Source of the DNA: Gnetum montanum
Taxonomy: Eukaryota > Streptophyta > Gnetopsida > Gnetales > Gnetaceae
DNA length: 64,000 nt
Direction: 5' to 3'
Assembly: GCA_015680685.1 (NCBI GenBank)
Contig: MNCI01001903.1
Coordinates: 65,627-129,626 of the forward strand
Part shown: positions 47,774-59,291 of the stretch, piece by piece
Position numbering within the stretch: position 1 is the first letter of the stretch
Layout: the number at the start of each line of letters is the position of its first letter
The notes under the pieces: model-generated
The model's database searches: none
Seen by the model: only the letters and a program-made list of their open reading frames with translations
Told to the model about the DNA's origin: nothing
Translations under genes and position numbers: made by a program

Positions 47774-48480
47774 ATCTTTCTTCTCAATTTCTTCCTTAGC
47801 AATTAACTCTAGTAGCTTGATAACTTGGAAGAATTGGGCATCGTACCAAATATAGTTTAGGATCTTAATGAAGAATGATGTCAAATCATCTTCATTAGTC
47901 ATGGTTACGTAGTTGGTGAATTTTGGTTCTTGATGAATATTATTCATCAACATCATCTATTCTCTAATTCTAGGATATATCGTTTCTACTAAAGGTTCAA
48001 AGTAAGTGAAATATATACTAGCCAATGGAATCATATGGTGGACTACTAGAGACATCTTTTTCAATTCTAGTTCCTCTTCTAATGTTTTTTTTACATGTTC
48101 ATATTTTAAGAATTGATAAATACTACTTTCAATTTTTACATTGAAATATCCATAGAGGATGAATGGTACTAGGTTAGAAATAACCTATCCATAGAGGTTA
48201 AGAAATATCCATACGGGTTAGAAATAACTAGTTCTTTAAACTTTCCTTGATTTGGTTAATCAAATAAGCTACATGACAAAGTTTGACATCTGGGCATGTT
48301 TATTTGGTAATCAAATGTGAACATAGTAGATGTTATCTTTCATTACCTAGGAACCTTGTAAGTACATTGTATGTTGCAACTTTCATTTTTGTTCTTGGAT
48401 TTTCTCCTTGATCATTTCCCTTCATGGGTATCATACACCTTATCAAAATAAGATTATGATTCTTCATGATGTTCTATTAT
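47774..48480 (-). pseudogene. Unrecognised coding remnant in the sense strand of element B
   Basis: A minus-strand frame with few stops reads IESSIYQFLKYEHVKKTL, MSLVVHHMIPLASIYFTYF, FTNYVTMTNEDDLTSFF, AQFFQVIKLLELIAKE and ends at 47,774. Upstream (48,480-48,240) other frames continue with VKLCHVAYLINQIKESLK. Amphipathic helices seem likely; no motif recognised. Its place after the 5S-like module in B makes it the candidate internal protein of a non-autonomous element. Confidence 0.45.
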
Positions 48481-48899
48481 ATGATCTAATTGTAGGCTGA
48501 ATTGATGTATATCTTTTTGACCATTCTAGTTTACTAACTAAATTTCCAATTGATTGATTTGTTGGATCAATAACAATTATCTACATTACCTACACTCTAA
48601 ATTGCCTTTCTACCCTCCTTAAGATACTAACTTTGATAGTTTAGCAATGATAAACTAGGGGTTAGTAACCTAAGACTATCTATTTGCAAAGGCTAAGAAT
48701 GTAATCTTAAGGTTTAAGATTGTTAAGGGGTTATATTTCTTAGTCCCAACAATTAAATTATTAGGCATGGTTAGTCTGTCTTAGTTATGATCTCTTAAGG
48801 CATGATTTAAGATATCACTTAATTATTAGGTATTTAGATAATCAATCTAACCTTACAATTTTGTTCAAAAGGATAAATATTTATTATAAATGACTATTC

Positions 48900-50650
48900 A
48901 TATGTTAGAAATGAACATCAAACACTCGAGTTATGCTAAATTGAGCTTCAAATGATCTTGAGACATAGTTTAGGGGAAATGAGTAAATAATATTATTTAG
49001 AGCTCCATGGGGTAGATTTGAATTTGCCATTCCATTTGAAAGGTTGAAATCTACTAGAAATGACTCTTCATTTATTGAAAAAAGATTCTAAAAGTAAAAG
49101 TTATTACTTCCAAAGTTCAAAAGTTTAGGCATAGAATTTGAGACTTCCTGAGAGCTTCTCAAGAGGTCACTCATCCCAGTACTACTCCAAGGCATGCATC
49201 CTTAATTAAAAATTTTTATCTCAATCACTATCAACCTTTCAATTTTTCTAGTTAGTCAAATTTTATTGCATTTTGAAATTTAAATATTTTCCCATCCACC
49301 AAAATGTCAAATTCAAATTTTTCTATCACCTAATGAAGTTTAGATTTTTTTTATTAATTGATGAACATTTTAGAATTTCCATCAACTAATGGAAAACTTC
49401 TAAATGCCAAAAGGTGTTGATGGTGATCAAGATCATTGAAGGAGATAATATTTGGTGATGCTACTAGTGGTTGATATCGCTGAAGGAGGTAATATACAAT
49501 AATGCTAATGGTGGTCAAGATTGCTAGAGGAGGTAGTATTCAACAATGTTCACAGTGGCTAAGATTGCCAAAGAAGTAGGATCCTATAGTGCTACCAGTG
49601 CTCATGATCACCGCAGGTCCAAGATTTTTGGTAGGTAGAGTAATAGGTGCAAATAGTGATGGTGATAGGACATGAAAAATAGTGCATGGAGAGTAGTGGT
49701 AGAGGGCATTGACAGTGGTGGAAGCAAGTGCCAACTATCACAATGATGATGGACAAGGATTTTTGGTTTGCACAGTAATAGGTAGAGTCATAAGGAGAAT
49801 GATGGTAGGTAGGTAAAGAAAAGGTGCAATAACTAGTGAAGCACAAAGAAAAATTGGGAATGATGATGGAGAATAATCAAGAAAAGGCTTATGTGGCCTA
49901 CCATAGTGTTGCAGCTGCACTATGGTAGTAAAGCCTTACTATGGTCTAGCCCTGCCCTGGTCAAGCCACATAACAATGTAGTTAGGACTTGTAGCCTTAC
50001 TTCAATGTAGCATGATATAGACCCACTATGGTTGGGCAATGCAATAACGTGGTTGACCAACTGTGCAACCTTGTCAACTATGATGCAGCTAGGTCCTATT
50101 GATAAGTTTTTAAATTATATATATATATATATAGAAAACATGTAATTTGGCTTACTGGCTAGTGAGTTAATATTTAAGAGTTAGAGTTTGAGGATTGGAA
50201 GGTTATGGATTCAACTCCAAGCTTCAAATTTCAACATTAATTTTTTTTTACTTTTTATTATTATATTAATCAATCCATCCTAGAAAATTACCATGGTTGT
50301 TAGCCAAAAGATGGATAAGAGTTTGGTTTACCTAAGGGAAGGTTCTAGGTTTGATTCCTATCCCTAAAATTTTTATTTTTAAAATTTTAAACTAATGAAT
50401 TAATATAACAATTTTTTTAAAACACACATAATGAGAAACTTCTAATGGTGATATCTCCCAAACTATATGATCGATTAGGGTGAAATTTGTACAATTGGAA
50501 TTGTCTTGATGGGTACTATGTGTTGGGCATAGTTTCAGAGTTCAAAAACTAATTTAATTTTTCAATATTTGAAAAGACAAAAATAACCTATGTTGCCTAA
50601 TTGACATAATCCTTGAGCATCATGGTTGAGCATCATGGTTGTACCTTAGT
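48900..50650 (+). repeat. Module X, right copy, in element B
   Basis: Counterpart of 22,930-24,880, same orientation. It has degenerate GAAGGAGGTAATA-type repeats at 49,430-49,560 where the left copy has the GATGATC repeat, and an AT dinucleotide run near 50,118. No gene. Confidence 0.5.
49140..49207 (-). repeat. 5S-rRNA-like segment in module X (right)
   Basis: AGGTCACTCATCCCAGTACT and the following bases match the reverse complement of plant 5S rRNA more closely than the left copy, but with an 11-base insertion (CTTCTCAAGAG) after GAGAG. Confidence 0.78.
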
Positions 50651-51306
50651 GAGGTACTAAGAAGCAAAGTAAGAAAATGTTATCCTTCGAGTATTGGTTT
50701 CCCTATGGGTCTCATGGTAATAACTCTTACTAGGTAAATAGGGATGAGACCATCTTATGGGTAGGTTAACTTAGTTAAACTTACCAATGTATGGGTCTTA
50801 AATAAGGGTGAGTAATGCCAAGTTACAGGGGTTATGTATTTAGGAACAATAAGTTCCAAGCAATACAAGGTTGAATCAAGCTATGGTTACTAGCATCATA
50901 GGAGGAACTTAATCATTAAAATTTTAACAATACTATAAGATGAATAAGAGCTACCTAGATCAATTCATCCTTATCTTACCAACGTCTCTTATAGTTAATG
51001 TACTTTTTTGAAGCTTAGTAAGTTCTCCTGGTCACTAATATCAATGAAATTCATTATGAAGAAATCTTATTGGTTGGTGGGGTCCATCTTACACATGATG
51101 CACATTCATGGTTCTCTTATAGATGTGTGGTTTGGACTTCATTATACAAGAAAATAACTAGAAGAGTATCTTTTAGCTTACATGGATCATATTGGATGTA
51201 AGGTACATCTGGTAATGGTCTATGACTCTCCTTGGATTGTGGCTTCATAGTTCATCATTAAATTGTAGCCAACCCTTGGTTTTAATTAGTTTTTGGATTG
51301 TCATTT
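50651..51306 (-). other. 5' leader of element B
   Basis: Lies between the PBS and module X. The short stretch ATCAATGAAATTCATTATGA near 51,040 resembles 25,345-25,370 in the antisense gene of A, hinting that B carries a remnant of the same gene. Nothing else supported. Confidence 0.35.
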
Positions 51307-51318
51307 GCTCCAATACCA
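51307..51318 (-). promoter_or_regulatory. iMet-type primer binding site of element B
   Basis: The minus strand reads TGGTATTGGAGC one base after the LTR end; canonical TGGTATCAGAGC. Confidence 0.82.
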
Positions 51319-51319
51319 A

Positions 51320-51840
51320 TGTAACATCCCATTTTTGGATATCATGCAAAACATCAAATATTTATAATATTCAAAATTATGCATAAATAAAATCATAGAG
51401 AAAATGTAGAAGGAAAGTGAAAAGAATGCTTTATTAATGTAGAATTATGTATCTAGGTCATGCTTTGAGGGTTTCTTAGGGTTATCTCCCTTCGACATCT
51501 ATGCTTTAGAGGCAATCCAACACCACCACCATGGTTAGGATTGTAATTAGCAAGAAGGAATGGCCAATCACCTTCTTATCCCACTTTACCCAATACCTAT
51601 TACTCACCTTTGCTAGCTCTGCAACTCTCTATTGATATGACCTCTAATGTCTAGGTATAAAAATCTTAGGTCAAATTCCCAAAGGTCACATTGAGAGACA
51701 TGTTCATTATTATAATGTAATTTTTTGGGTCTTAATTATAACTTTTCCTTCCCAATATTATTACAATAATTATAACATTTGTTATGAAGAGACATCATCT
51801 TTGTTATGGAACGCCATCATTTGGTAATGGGAACATAACA
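51320..51840 (-). repeat. 5' LTR of element B
   Basis: Ends TGTAACATCCC and GAACATAACA; pairs with 9,444-9,961. Confidence 0.85.
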
Positions 51841-52309
51841 CATGTTCATCAATACTTCCTCTACTATAGGCCCTTAGCCTAGGAGGCTTCTTAGGATGAT
51901 GACTCCTCTCCATGTTTAATGGGTTTACTCCAAAAGAAGAGCACATGGTGATATCACATAGATCATCTTTAATAAGATAGAATAAGGTTTTGAAGGGATT
52001 ACTTGAGGTAGATTTATCATGATGGATCCTCTCTTATCTATGTGGCCTATTAGTCACATCTTCCCCTTGTTATGAATCTACCTCAAATGATAAGTTATTC
52101 TTATCCTTTTTATGCTAATGTTATAATTTCAATATCCTATATACATTATTTTGGGTAGGATCAGGTAAGTAGGACTTGTTAATTTTCTTATCTAGATGAT
52201 GGCCTTCTATCATGTAGCTCATCCTAATCCTTATCAGTACTACTTGAAGAATGGAAAAAGCTAACTTGTTGATGAATCGTGTTTTACATAAGCTTTGATA
52301 TTAGAGTGG

Positions 52310-52430
52310 CTGTGATATCAAGTACATGATATTGGGTATGTGACATCATGATCCAAGATGTGATATCAGGCATGCGAGATCATGATCCAAGATGTGATAT
52401 TGGGCATGCAATATCGCAAGGTACTCTTGA
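52310..52430. repeat. Short tandem repeat in the U3 of element C
   Basis: Three to four units of about 34 bp built on GATGTGATAT and GGCATGCGA plus ATCATGATCCAA; it ends just before the TATA box, a usual site for LTR promoter repeats. Confidence 0.75.
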
Positions 52431-53172
52431 GCCTATAAATACAATTGGGCACACGATTCAGGGGTACTTTTGGAAGTCAAGTAGCAAAATTCTTATAGTT
52501 TATTCATTTGAGAGTTAGAATATTTTCCAAGTTCCCACAATAGGAGGTCTAAGTGTAATCGGATCTTTATTCAAGCATTGATGTACCTAAACACACCATT
52601 GTATTGGCAATAAAAACGAGCTCTTTGATTCATCCTTACAGCACTTGAGACTTTCTTTCCTTATGCATTTATATATCATGATTTCATGTAGTTTACATTT
52701 AATGTTATTCATTTAGCAATTAGTTTTAATTAATCAAGAAACTAATTAAAATACACAAGCACGACCCCCTAAAACATATGTGTGACACTTGGTAGCTAAG
52801 AAACGGTTACCATTTGACAACCTAGTAGTGTTTACATGAAGTTCAGGATGTGTCCAGGAAGTGGGGATAGTTACTTGTGTTAGGTTAGATTAGAAAATAT
52901 TTCACTTAGAATTTAATTACTCACACTTTCATTATTATTTTTAGACAATCAAATTGATAAAACATAAAATGATAAAAATATTATGCCTCAATCACACTTA
53001 ACCATATACTCGCATTTCACAAGTGAAACTAGGAAGACAATGAATGGACAACACGAACTCATTCTTTAGTTCTAGCATACTTGGTAATTAAAGTTTGTAG
53101 AATTCAACTGGATTGCACATGAACAACTTTGATTTTTATGGTTGGATGTACGAGTACCTCGCCACTCATTAT

Positions 53173-53190
53173 TGGTGCCATTGTTGGGGA
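53173..53190 (+). promoter_or_regulatory. Primer binding site of element C
   Basis: TGGTGCCATTGTTGGGGA is the widespread plant site TGGCGCCGTTGCCGGGGA after four C-to-T or G-to-A changes, three of them at CpG. The LTR therefore ends near 53,168. Confidence 0.88.
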
Positions 53191-53336
53191 CTTTAGTTCT
53201 ATGTGCACTATCTAAACTTAGTGAAACTTAGTAACCTCATTGTTCAAATCCTAAGAGTTAAATATTACAAAAAAATCATTATTACAACTAAATTAAATCT
53301 TGATTGCACACTACAGATAGATTCATTAATATAAAA

Positions 53337-56300
53337 ATGTCTTCTTCTCATAAGAGTCTATCTTTGCCCAGGGCAAACCAAGTGCCCCAAAAATACAGGG
53401 TGGTATATACTCATCCCGATGAGTATGTACTAGACTTCACCTTCATATTACATCAAGATGAAATGCTATGATGGTACAACATGGAAGGAAACATTGTGTT
53501 TCTTCTGGATTGATCTATTCTAGCTATGCTCCAACTAATGCTTGCAGGACATAGACTTCAATATCTTCACAAAGAGCATGAGATGAAACATCTTGATTAA
53601 AGGGATTATCATGCCACAGAAGCATAAAGGTTAAGAGATTGTCAGTTGGAGCACCAACATGAGCTTGTGAAGGGCAAGGGATCAAACACTTGTCCACCTC
53701 CACTTGGCCCATTGGATGGAGGAAAATACTTCTCTAGAGGCTTTTCCTTTGGTTACACTCCTCTCTTTGAATTTGGTCAAGGGGCCCTCAACTAAAATGT
53801 GCAATCTACAATTCATAAATCTAGTTCTGGTCGAAACGAATCCAATGAAAAAAATGGATCTAGAGGAGCAAGTACGATAAGGGGAAAAATGGATGTCACA
53901 ATCATGATCATGGTCGTGATCATTGAAGAAAATGTGGTAGGCATTAGCACAATGCAAGTTCTTCTTCCTCTTCCCCTTCATCATCTTTTTCTTCTTCATC
54001 TGGCTCAGATCATGGTCATAGAGGGCATGACCTTGATAGAGGTGATTGATGGGACTGAAACAACAAAAGGGACCATTGGGATAGTCGTGATCGAAGGTGT
54101 GGGAAATTTAGAGAGACCCACTGCCATGAAAGAATGGTTAGAAGAGAACATCATAGACACCATCACTATGGCCTTAGCGAACCTTTACTTGCCACTCAGA
54201 GCATGTTAAACATTACAAAGGCTATGAGGATCTCCATAAGGCATGTAAAAGATAGTATATGAAAGAAGTTAGACATGAATAACATGCCTCGGTTTGAGGG
54301 AGGTTATGATGCTGATCTAAAAAATCATCTCCAAGCCTTCCAAGATGCATGTGCCTTGCAGAATATTAAGAACGATTAGAAAAAGTTGAAATTATTTCCA
54401 AAGATACTTATTAAGGAAGCAGAAAATTGGTACCAATCCTTGGAGCTAGAATCAATCTAGCAATGGAGTATGATGTTAGAATTGTTTAATGACAAATATC
54501 AAACATACTCCTGAGTATCTAATCTGAGGAAGTAGATCCAAGGGTGGAAACAAGGAAACCATGAGGCCTTGGATGCTACTATTGGCTAGTACTACCCTCT
54601 ATTGCATAGGTGTCCCAGCCATGGCTACTCTTAGATAGATCAACTCTACCATATTATAGATGGGTTGTAATCTAAAACAAGGAAAACCCTTGGTGTCTAT
54701 GCTCAAGGGAGACTGATAGAGTTGAGAGTTCATCGGATCCAAAAGTTAATTGAGCAAGTAGCTAGGAAGGAGAGAGAATTGAGAAAGTGAGAAAGTATAG
54801 AGGAATACAACAACGATCCTTCTATTCACAATAGGGGGTTCAATTTTGTGATAGAGAGGATGAGTTAACAAGAGATGAGGTGGCTAATTAGAAAACCTTG
54901 CCACTCCAAAAATTGCAATTCAAAATTACAGTTAGGTTGACCAACTATGGAATTGCATGGACAATAACTTTCAAGCTATTTTAAAAATTTCTATAGAGTC
55001 TATGGAACAAATGGTAAGCGTAAGCGCTAGAGACATAAGGAAGCTAAACATGCCATATCCAAGGGTAAGGGTAAGATGGCTATGATAGAGATGATTGCAG
55101 ACAATGAATCAGATGATGATGGTAGGTGTGAAGTCTACCAATATGAACATCTGAAGGGATGTTGTTCAATTTTGTCACACTTGCAAGAATCTGGGGTGTA
55201 TGCCTTACATCCATGACTTACACAAAGGTAAACATCCAAAAGATTACCTTATCCACATGGAAATTATTGACAGTTCCACCGACCACAATAGTATTATCCA
55301 AGTGGAACTCCACCACAACCCTATGAATTATACCAACAGTGACAATAACCGCAATTGTGGGCATTAGGACCTTCAAGATAGTAGTACCCCTACTAGCAAC
55401 TAGATCCCTATGGTCATTATGTTTAGCAATCTTCATCTCCATGGGACTCCTCTGGTCATGTTGCTACTTACCAACCTCACCATTACCCTCCTGAAGTGTA
55501 CCAACCACCATAAGTAAGGAGGGATGCCACCTACTATCCTCATGCTCCTCCTATTCTTGCACTTACTCCTCTACCTCCTGCATAGCTACCACCTGCTCCA
55601 TCCATGCAGGGTAAATTACCTACCCAACCATAGCAAAGAAATGCTACAAAGGTGGTTAATTTGCAATTGGTTAATCAACCAAGTGGGTTGGAACCATGAT
55701 TAAAGAAAAGATCCTTCTTCTGATCTCACAGTCCACCAAAGCCCTTAGACACATCAACGGTTGGTAGCCCTCCTCCTCCACCTTCCTATACCTCACCTTT
55801 ATCCAAGTCCCCTTCAAAAGAAAATCCTTCTCAAATCGATATTGTGATGTTTACCCATGTTGTATTTGATTGGATTTGAGCTAGTAACCTATGCAGGAAG
55901 TTCATTGATCCTAGGAGTCCCTTAGTATATTTGCAAATTGTTGGGAATGAGCCTTGTAAAGCTCTTCTTAACTCTGGTTTTGGTGTTTATCTAATCTCAC
56001 ATGAGATGTACACCATGTGGAACCTTCCTCCCATAAAGAAGAGCAACATTAGGTTAGAGTTGGCAAAATAGTCCATCACTATTCCATTAAGATTGGTAGA
56101 AGACATCATGACCACCATTTGTGGATGGTCATGTCCTACCAACTTTCTATTAATCAAGGTAGAGAACTACAAGGGGAACTTCCCAATTATTATGATAAGG
56201 GCATGGTTGAGCACTATTGATGCCAAAATGGGCATTAGAGATCTTTCCCTAGAGATATCCAAAAAAATGAATTTAGGAAGATTTAGAAGAAGAGGGTTCC

Positions 56301-56959
56301 ATGTATTGGGTACAGCAATTCAAGGTGCCATTGTGTGTAGAAGCTATGGTTAGTGAAGCAAACATCTATCCTTGCATGTAAGTAGTGTGCACCAGAAGAT
56401 GAAATCCAAAGATATTTGTACATGGTAGCCACAAAACAAGAAGGCACATAGTGACTAATAGGTGATTCTAGTAGTAGTACATTGTGCATGGAACCTACTG
56501 AGGGCCTAACATGTGATTATGTTGCAAGTATGGATGAACTTGAGAAAGTTTATCACTAGCTCTTTGAGGGAGTAAATGATGATATTAATTGGGGAGAGTT
56601 GGAGATTCCTAACAATTTCAAACTAGAACCCCTTGAATTAAAGACATTACCAACCAGAATGAAGCATGTGTTCTTGAAAAATGGAAGGTTGATCATTATT
56701 AATGCCAATCTTGCTGCAAAAAAAAAAGAAGATGTTGATGAATGTTGTGGAAAAATGGTCAGCAACCTTTGCCTAGTCATATTCCAAGTTCATAGGAATA
56801 TATCCAAGAATATGCCAACACTGAATATACACTAACCCCACTGTTAAATCAAAACAATAGCCACAAGAGTGTTTGAATTCCAAATTAAAGCAGATTATTA
56901 CAGAGGAGATTGAGCAACACCTCAAGACGGGATTCATCTACCCTGTTGCAAATAGTGAG
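53337..56959 (+). pseudogene. gag-pol: Element C gag-protease and RT start
   Basis: ATG at 53,337 (MSSSHKSLSLPRANQV). Ser-rich and Arg/His/Asp-rich stretch (53,950-54,160), gag domain (54,270-54,520; MPRFEGGYDADLKNHLQAF, AENWYQSLE), a decayed Cys-rich knuckle near 55,130, a Pro-rich linker (55,490-55,810), and a protease at 55,900-56,260 in which LLDSG reads LLNSG (catalytic Asp to Asn). The RT starts near 56,875 (TEEIEQHLKTGFIYPVANSE) and stops where D begins. Confidence 0.82.
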
Positions 56960-58820
56960 TGAAACATCATCAATTTTAGGCTTCTACAGTTCAATGGCAA
57001 ATTTTTCTAAGTGTCAAAACTCGAGCAAATTTTTCTAAGTCTAGTGTTGCGCTTTACAGCGTAGGTAGCGCAACACAATTGAGTCATATTTGTTTTTTTG
57101 CAAAAATTTTTCTAAGTGTCATGCTATGCTTCCCAAAGTAGCTAGTGTAGCACACATTTCCATGGCCTTTCTGAACAAGTGTCAAGCTAGAAGTGGTCAA
57201 GGATTTCTTAGGATGGACCAAACAGTTTGGCAAATTTTCTCTCTTGGGCTATCAAGCTTGCTATGCTCCCTAGCGTGCCCAACTTGACACATGTCCCAAT
57301 TTCCAATTCACCCAAGAACTAGGCTAGAGTCTGTCAAAAATTCTTAGAATGGATGAAATAGTTTGGCAAGTTTTCCACCTTTCAGGGTGCTACACTTTGT
57401 AGCATAGCGAGCGTGACCCAGGTTTCAATGCCCAATTTTTCCTAAGTGTCGAATAAGGATTTTTCAAGCAAGTTTGACATGGAAGATGCATTTGGCACAT
57501 TTTCTAACTTTCAACGCTGCTTATCCTACTACACCCCAGAGTGTGGTCAGCGTGCCATGAAGGAACATTGAAGATTTCATCAAAATTTATCAAAGTGTCC
57601 CTACTACTCTATGCAGTATAACTAGCATGACCAGTGTGTCAATTCAAAATTTTCAAAATTTCACTAAGTGTTCTTGGTACACTTTGCTATGCTGTGTATC
57701 ATAGCTAGCTTGACACTAGGAAAATGCTTCCAAAAGCCTCCAGACCTCAGCATCAACCTTCATCTCAGCTTCGATGTCCCTTCGGTGGCCAAGATTAGTA
57801 GTTTACATTTTTTTGCACCCACCATTGATCCACAAAATTATCCCTATGCTTGATCCTACTCGAAAGAGGGGGAAGACATAGTCCTGAAGCATAGTCTTCA
57901 AGTTACATTATTATGACATTGTTTGTAGGAACATTATGGTTTCTCAAACTTTGGCACATGCAGTCTAGGTAGTGTGGTCATAGTTTAGCAATCTTTAGGT
58001 ACTTGTTGCTATCTTGCAAAGTGTAACATTTTGCTACAAGGAGTAGAACATGTTAGCATAACCCTATCTATGCTCATGCCACATGGCACCTAGGCCATGT
58101 GGCAACTGATTTGCATTTCATGTTAAACCTAACTCTATAAATACCTTCACATTTAGCACTTTAGGGGTTGGAAAATTAGAAGATCATTGAGCATTTGAGC
58201 ATTTTAAGCATCTGTCACTCCTACACTTGAGCACCTGAGCTTCACACCTTGGCGAGTACCCCAACGTAGTCCACCATTACACCCATAGAGCATGATGATA
58301 GCTAACCTAACAAGTTCAGCATCCCTTGCAGTCGCTAGTGCTACATCCCAGACATCCTTGAAACTATGACCACACTACTATGCTACCACTATTCCTATCT
58401 AATGCCACATGCCATTTTCACCTCATGTTCAAGTAAAATTTATGCTCTCCATTTTTGGGGCAGTGCATTTTTGTACTCTCAAACTTTTGTTCCATTTCCT
58501 TTCTAAGCATTTATTTCTAATATTAAGCATAACTCTTACATTTCTCCACTGTCAATATATGTTTGCATGTTCATGTCACTATTTTTGGGCTGCGACCTCC
58601 CCTTATGCCCTTAATTGTTATCCCAGCATCCACGCGTAATGCTTTGCAAACTTCTATCAAAAATAGATATTTTAACACCACTTAAGTCCTTGTCTGATTA
58701 ACCAAACCATTCAGGGCACCTCATTTCTATTTCCCTAGCATGACCCTATCATGGATTTGGGGTTAGGCTATATGCCCGTGGACCTCTTGGTGTTCCAACC
58801 ATTGAAATTTTTAGACACCA
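56960..58820 (+). repeat. 5' LTR of D (1.86 kb)
   Basis: Starts TGAAACATCATCAATTTTAG, ends TTAGACACCA. TATAAATA at 58,136-58,143. A 10-bp perfect inverted repeat GTGTTGCGCT/AGCGCAACAC (57,044-57,076) is in U3; looser copies follow to about 57,710. Confidence 0.9.
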
Positions 58821-58823
58821 TAG

Positions 58824-58846
58824 TTTTTGACACTAGAAGGAGGGCC
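58824..58846 (+). promoter_or_regulatory. Primer binding site region of D
   Basis: TTTTTGACACTAGAAGGAGG corresponds to TTTTTGGCGCTAGAAGGAGG in E2; GGCGC has become GACAC. Confidence 0.7.
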
Positions 58847-59291
58847 TTCCATTTTTTCTATGTTCAAGGGTAGTCCCACATGCTTCTGCACCCCCATCAC
58901 TAGCAACAAGCTAGTGTAGACGTAACACCCTTATGGACCTACCATGGTAGTAGCTGGATCATAGGCAAGCACAAGAGTTGTTTATGTTCGAGTTGGTGTA
59001 GATTGGTCCTAGTTGTCAGTTCCCCTAGAATCTCGTAGGATGGAAAGCCCAAACTATGTTCATTGCATCAAGATCTAAGTGTTCTATTGAGCATGACAAC
59101 TCTTGAGAGCGTAATAGTCCCTTAGAGTGTAATGAGCATAATGCCAGAGATAGCCAATTTTTTACATTTCTAGACTTAGTCATTTTTGGCCTGTTTTCTA
59201 TAGCTTGCATACATAGCTATTTTTTTAAGTCTTCTACACTTCAACATTTTTTCCAGTATCTTCTTTTCTCACATTTTTCCTACACAGAAAA

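Larger units (their letters stand above)
9444..51840 (-). mobile_element. B: minus-strand LTR element interrupted by A
   Basis: The LTRs at 9,444-9,961 and 51,320-51,840 are alike along their length and oriented the same way. The right one carries an iMet-type primer binding site on its left, and the left one a decayed polypurine tract on its right, so the element reads right to left. Flanks CATAT (9,439-9,443) and CATGT (51,841-51,845) agree at 4 of 5 bases and fit an old target-site duplication. B's own interior is only about 4 kb once A is removed. It holds an unrecognised coding remnant and a 5S-like module, and no pol. Confidence 0.75.
52200..56959 (+). mobile_element. C: Ty3/gypsy element truncated by insertion of D
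   Basis: The LTR start is not defined. TATAAATA at 52,434-52,441, PBS at 53,173-53,190, gag-protease, then the first about 30 residues of RT before D starts at 56,960. The interior is rich in TAG/TAA/TGA in CAG/CAA/CGA-like positions. Confidence 0.8.

Noticed and set aside
50140-50370. tRNA-like box B motifs (GGATTCAACTCC, GGTTTGATTCC)
   Set aside because: No acceptor stem or convincing box A at proper spacing; not called as tRNA or SINE.
22930-50650. The two module X copies as LTRs of one element
   Set aside because: The left copy lies inside A and the right copy outside A, while the A LTRs share an exact duplication; the two intervals would cross.
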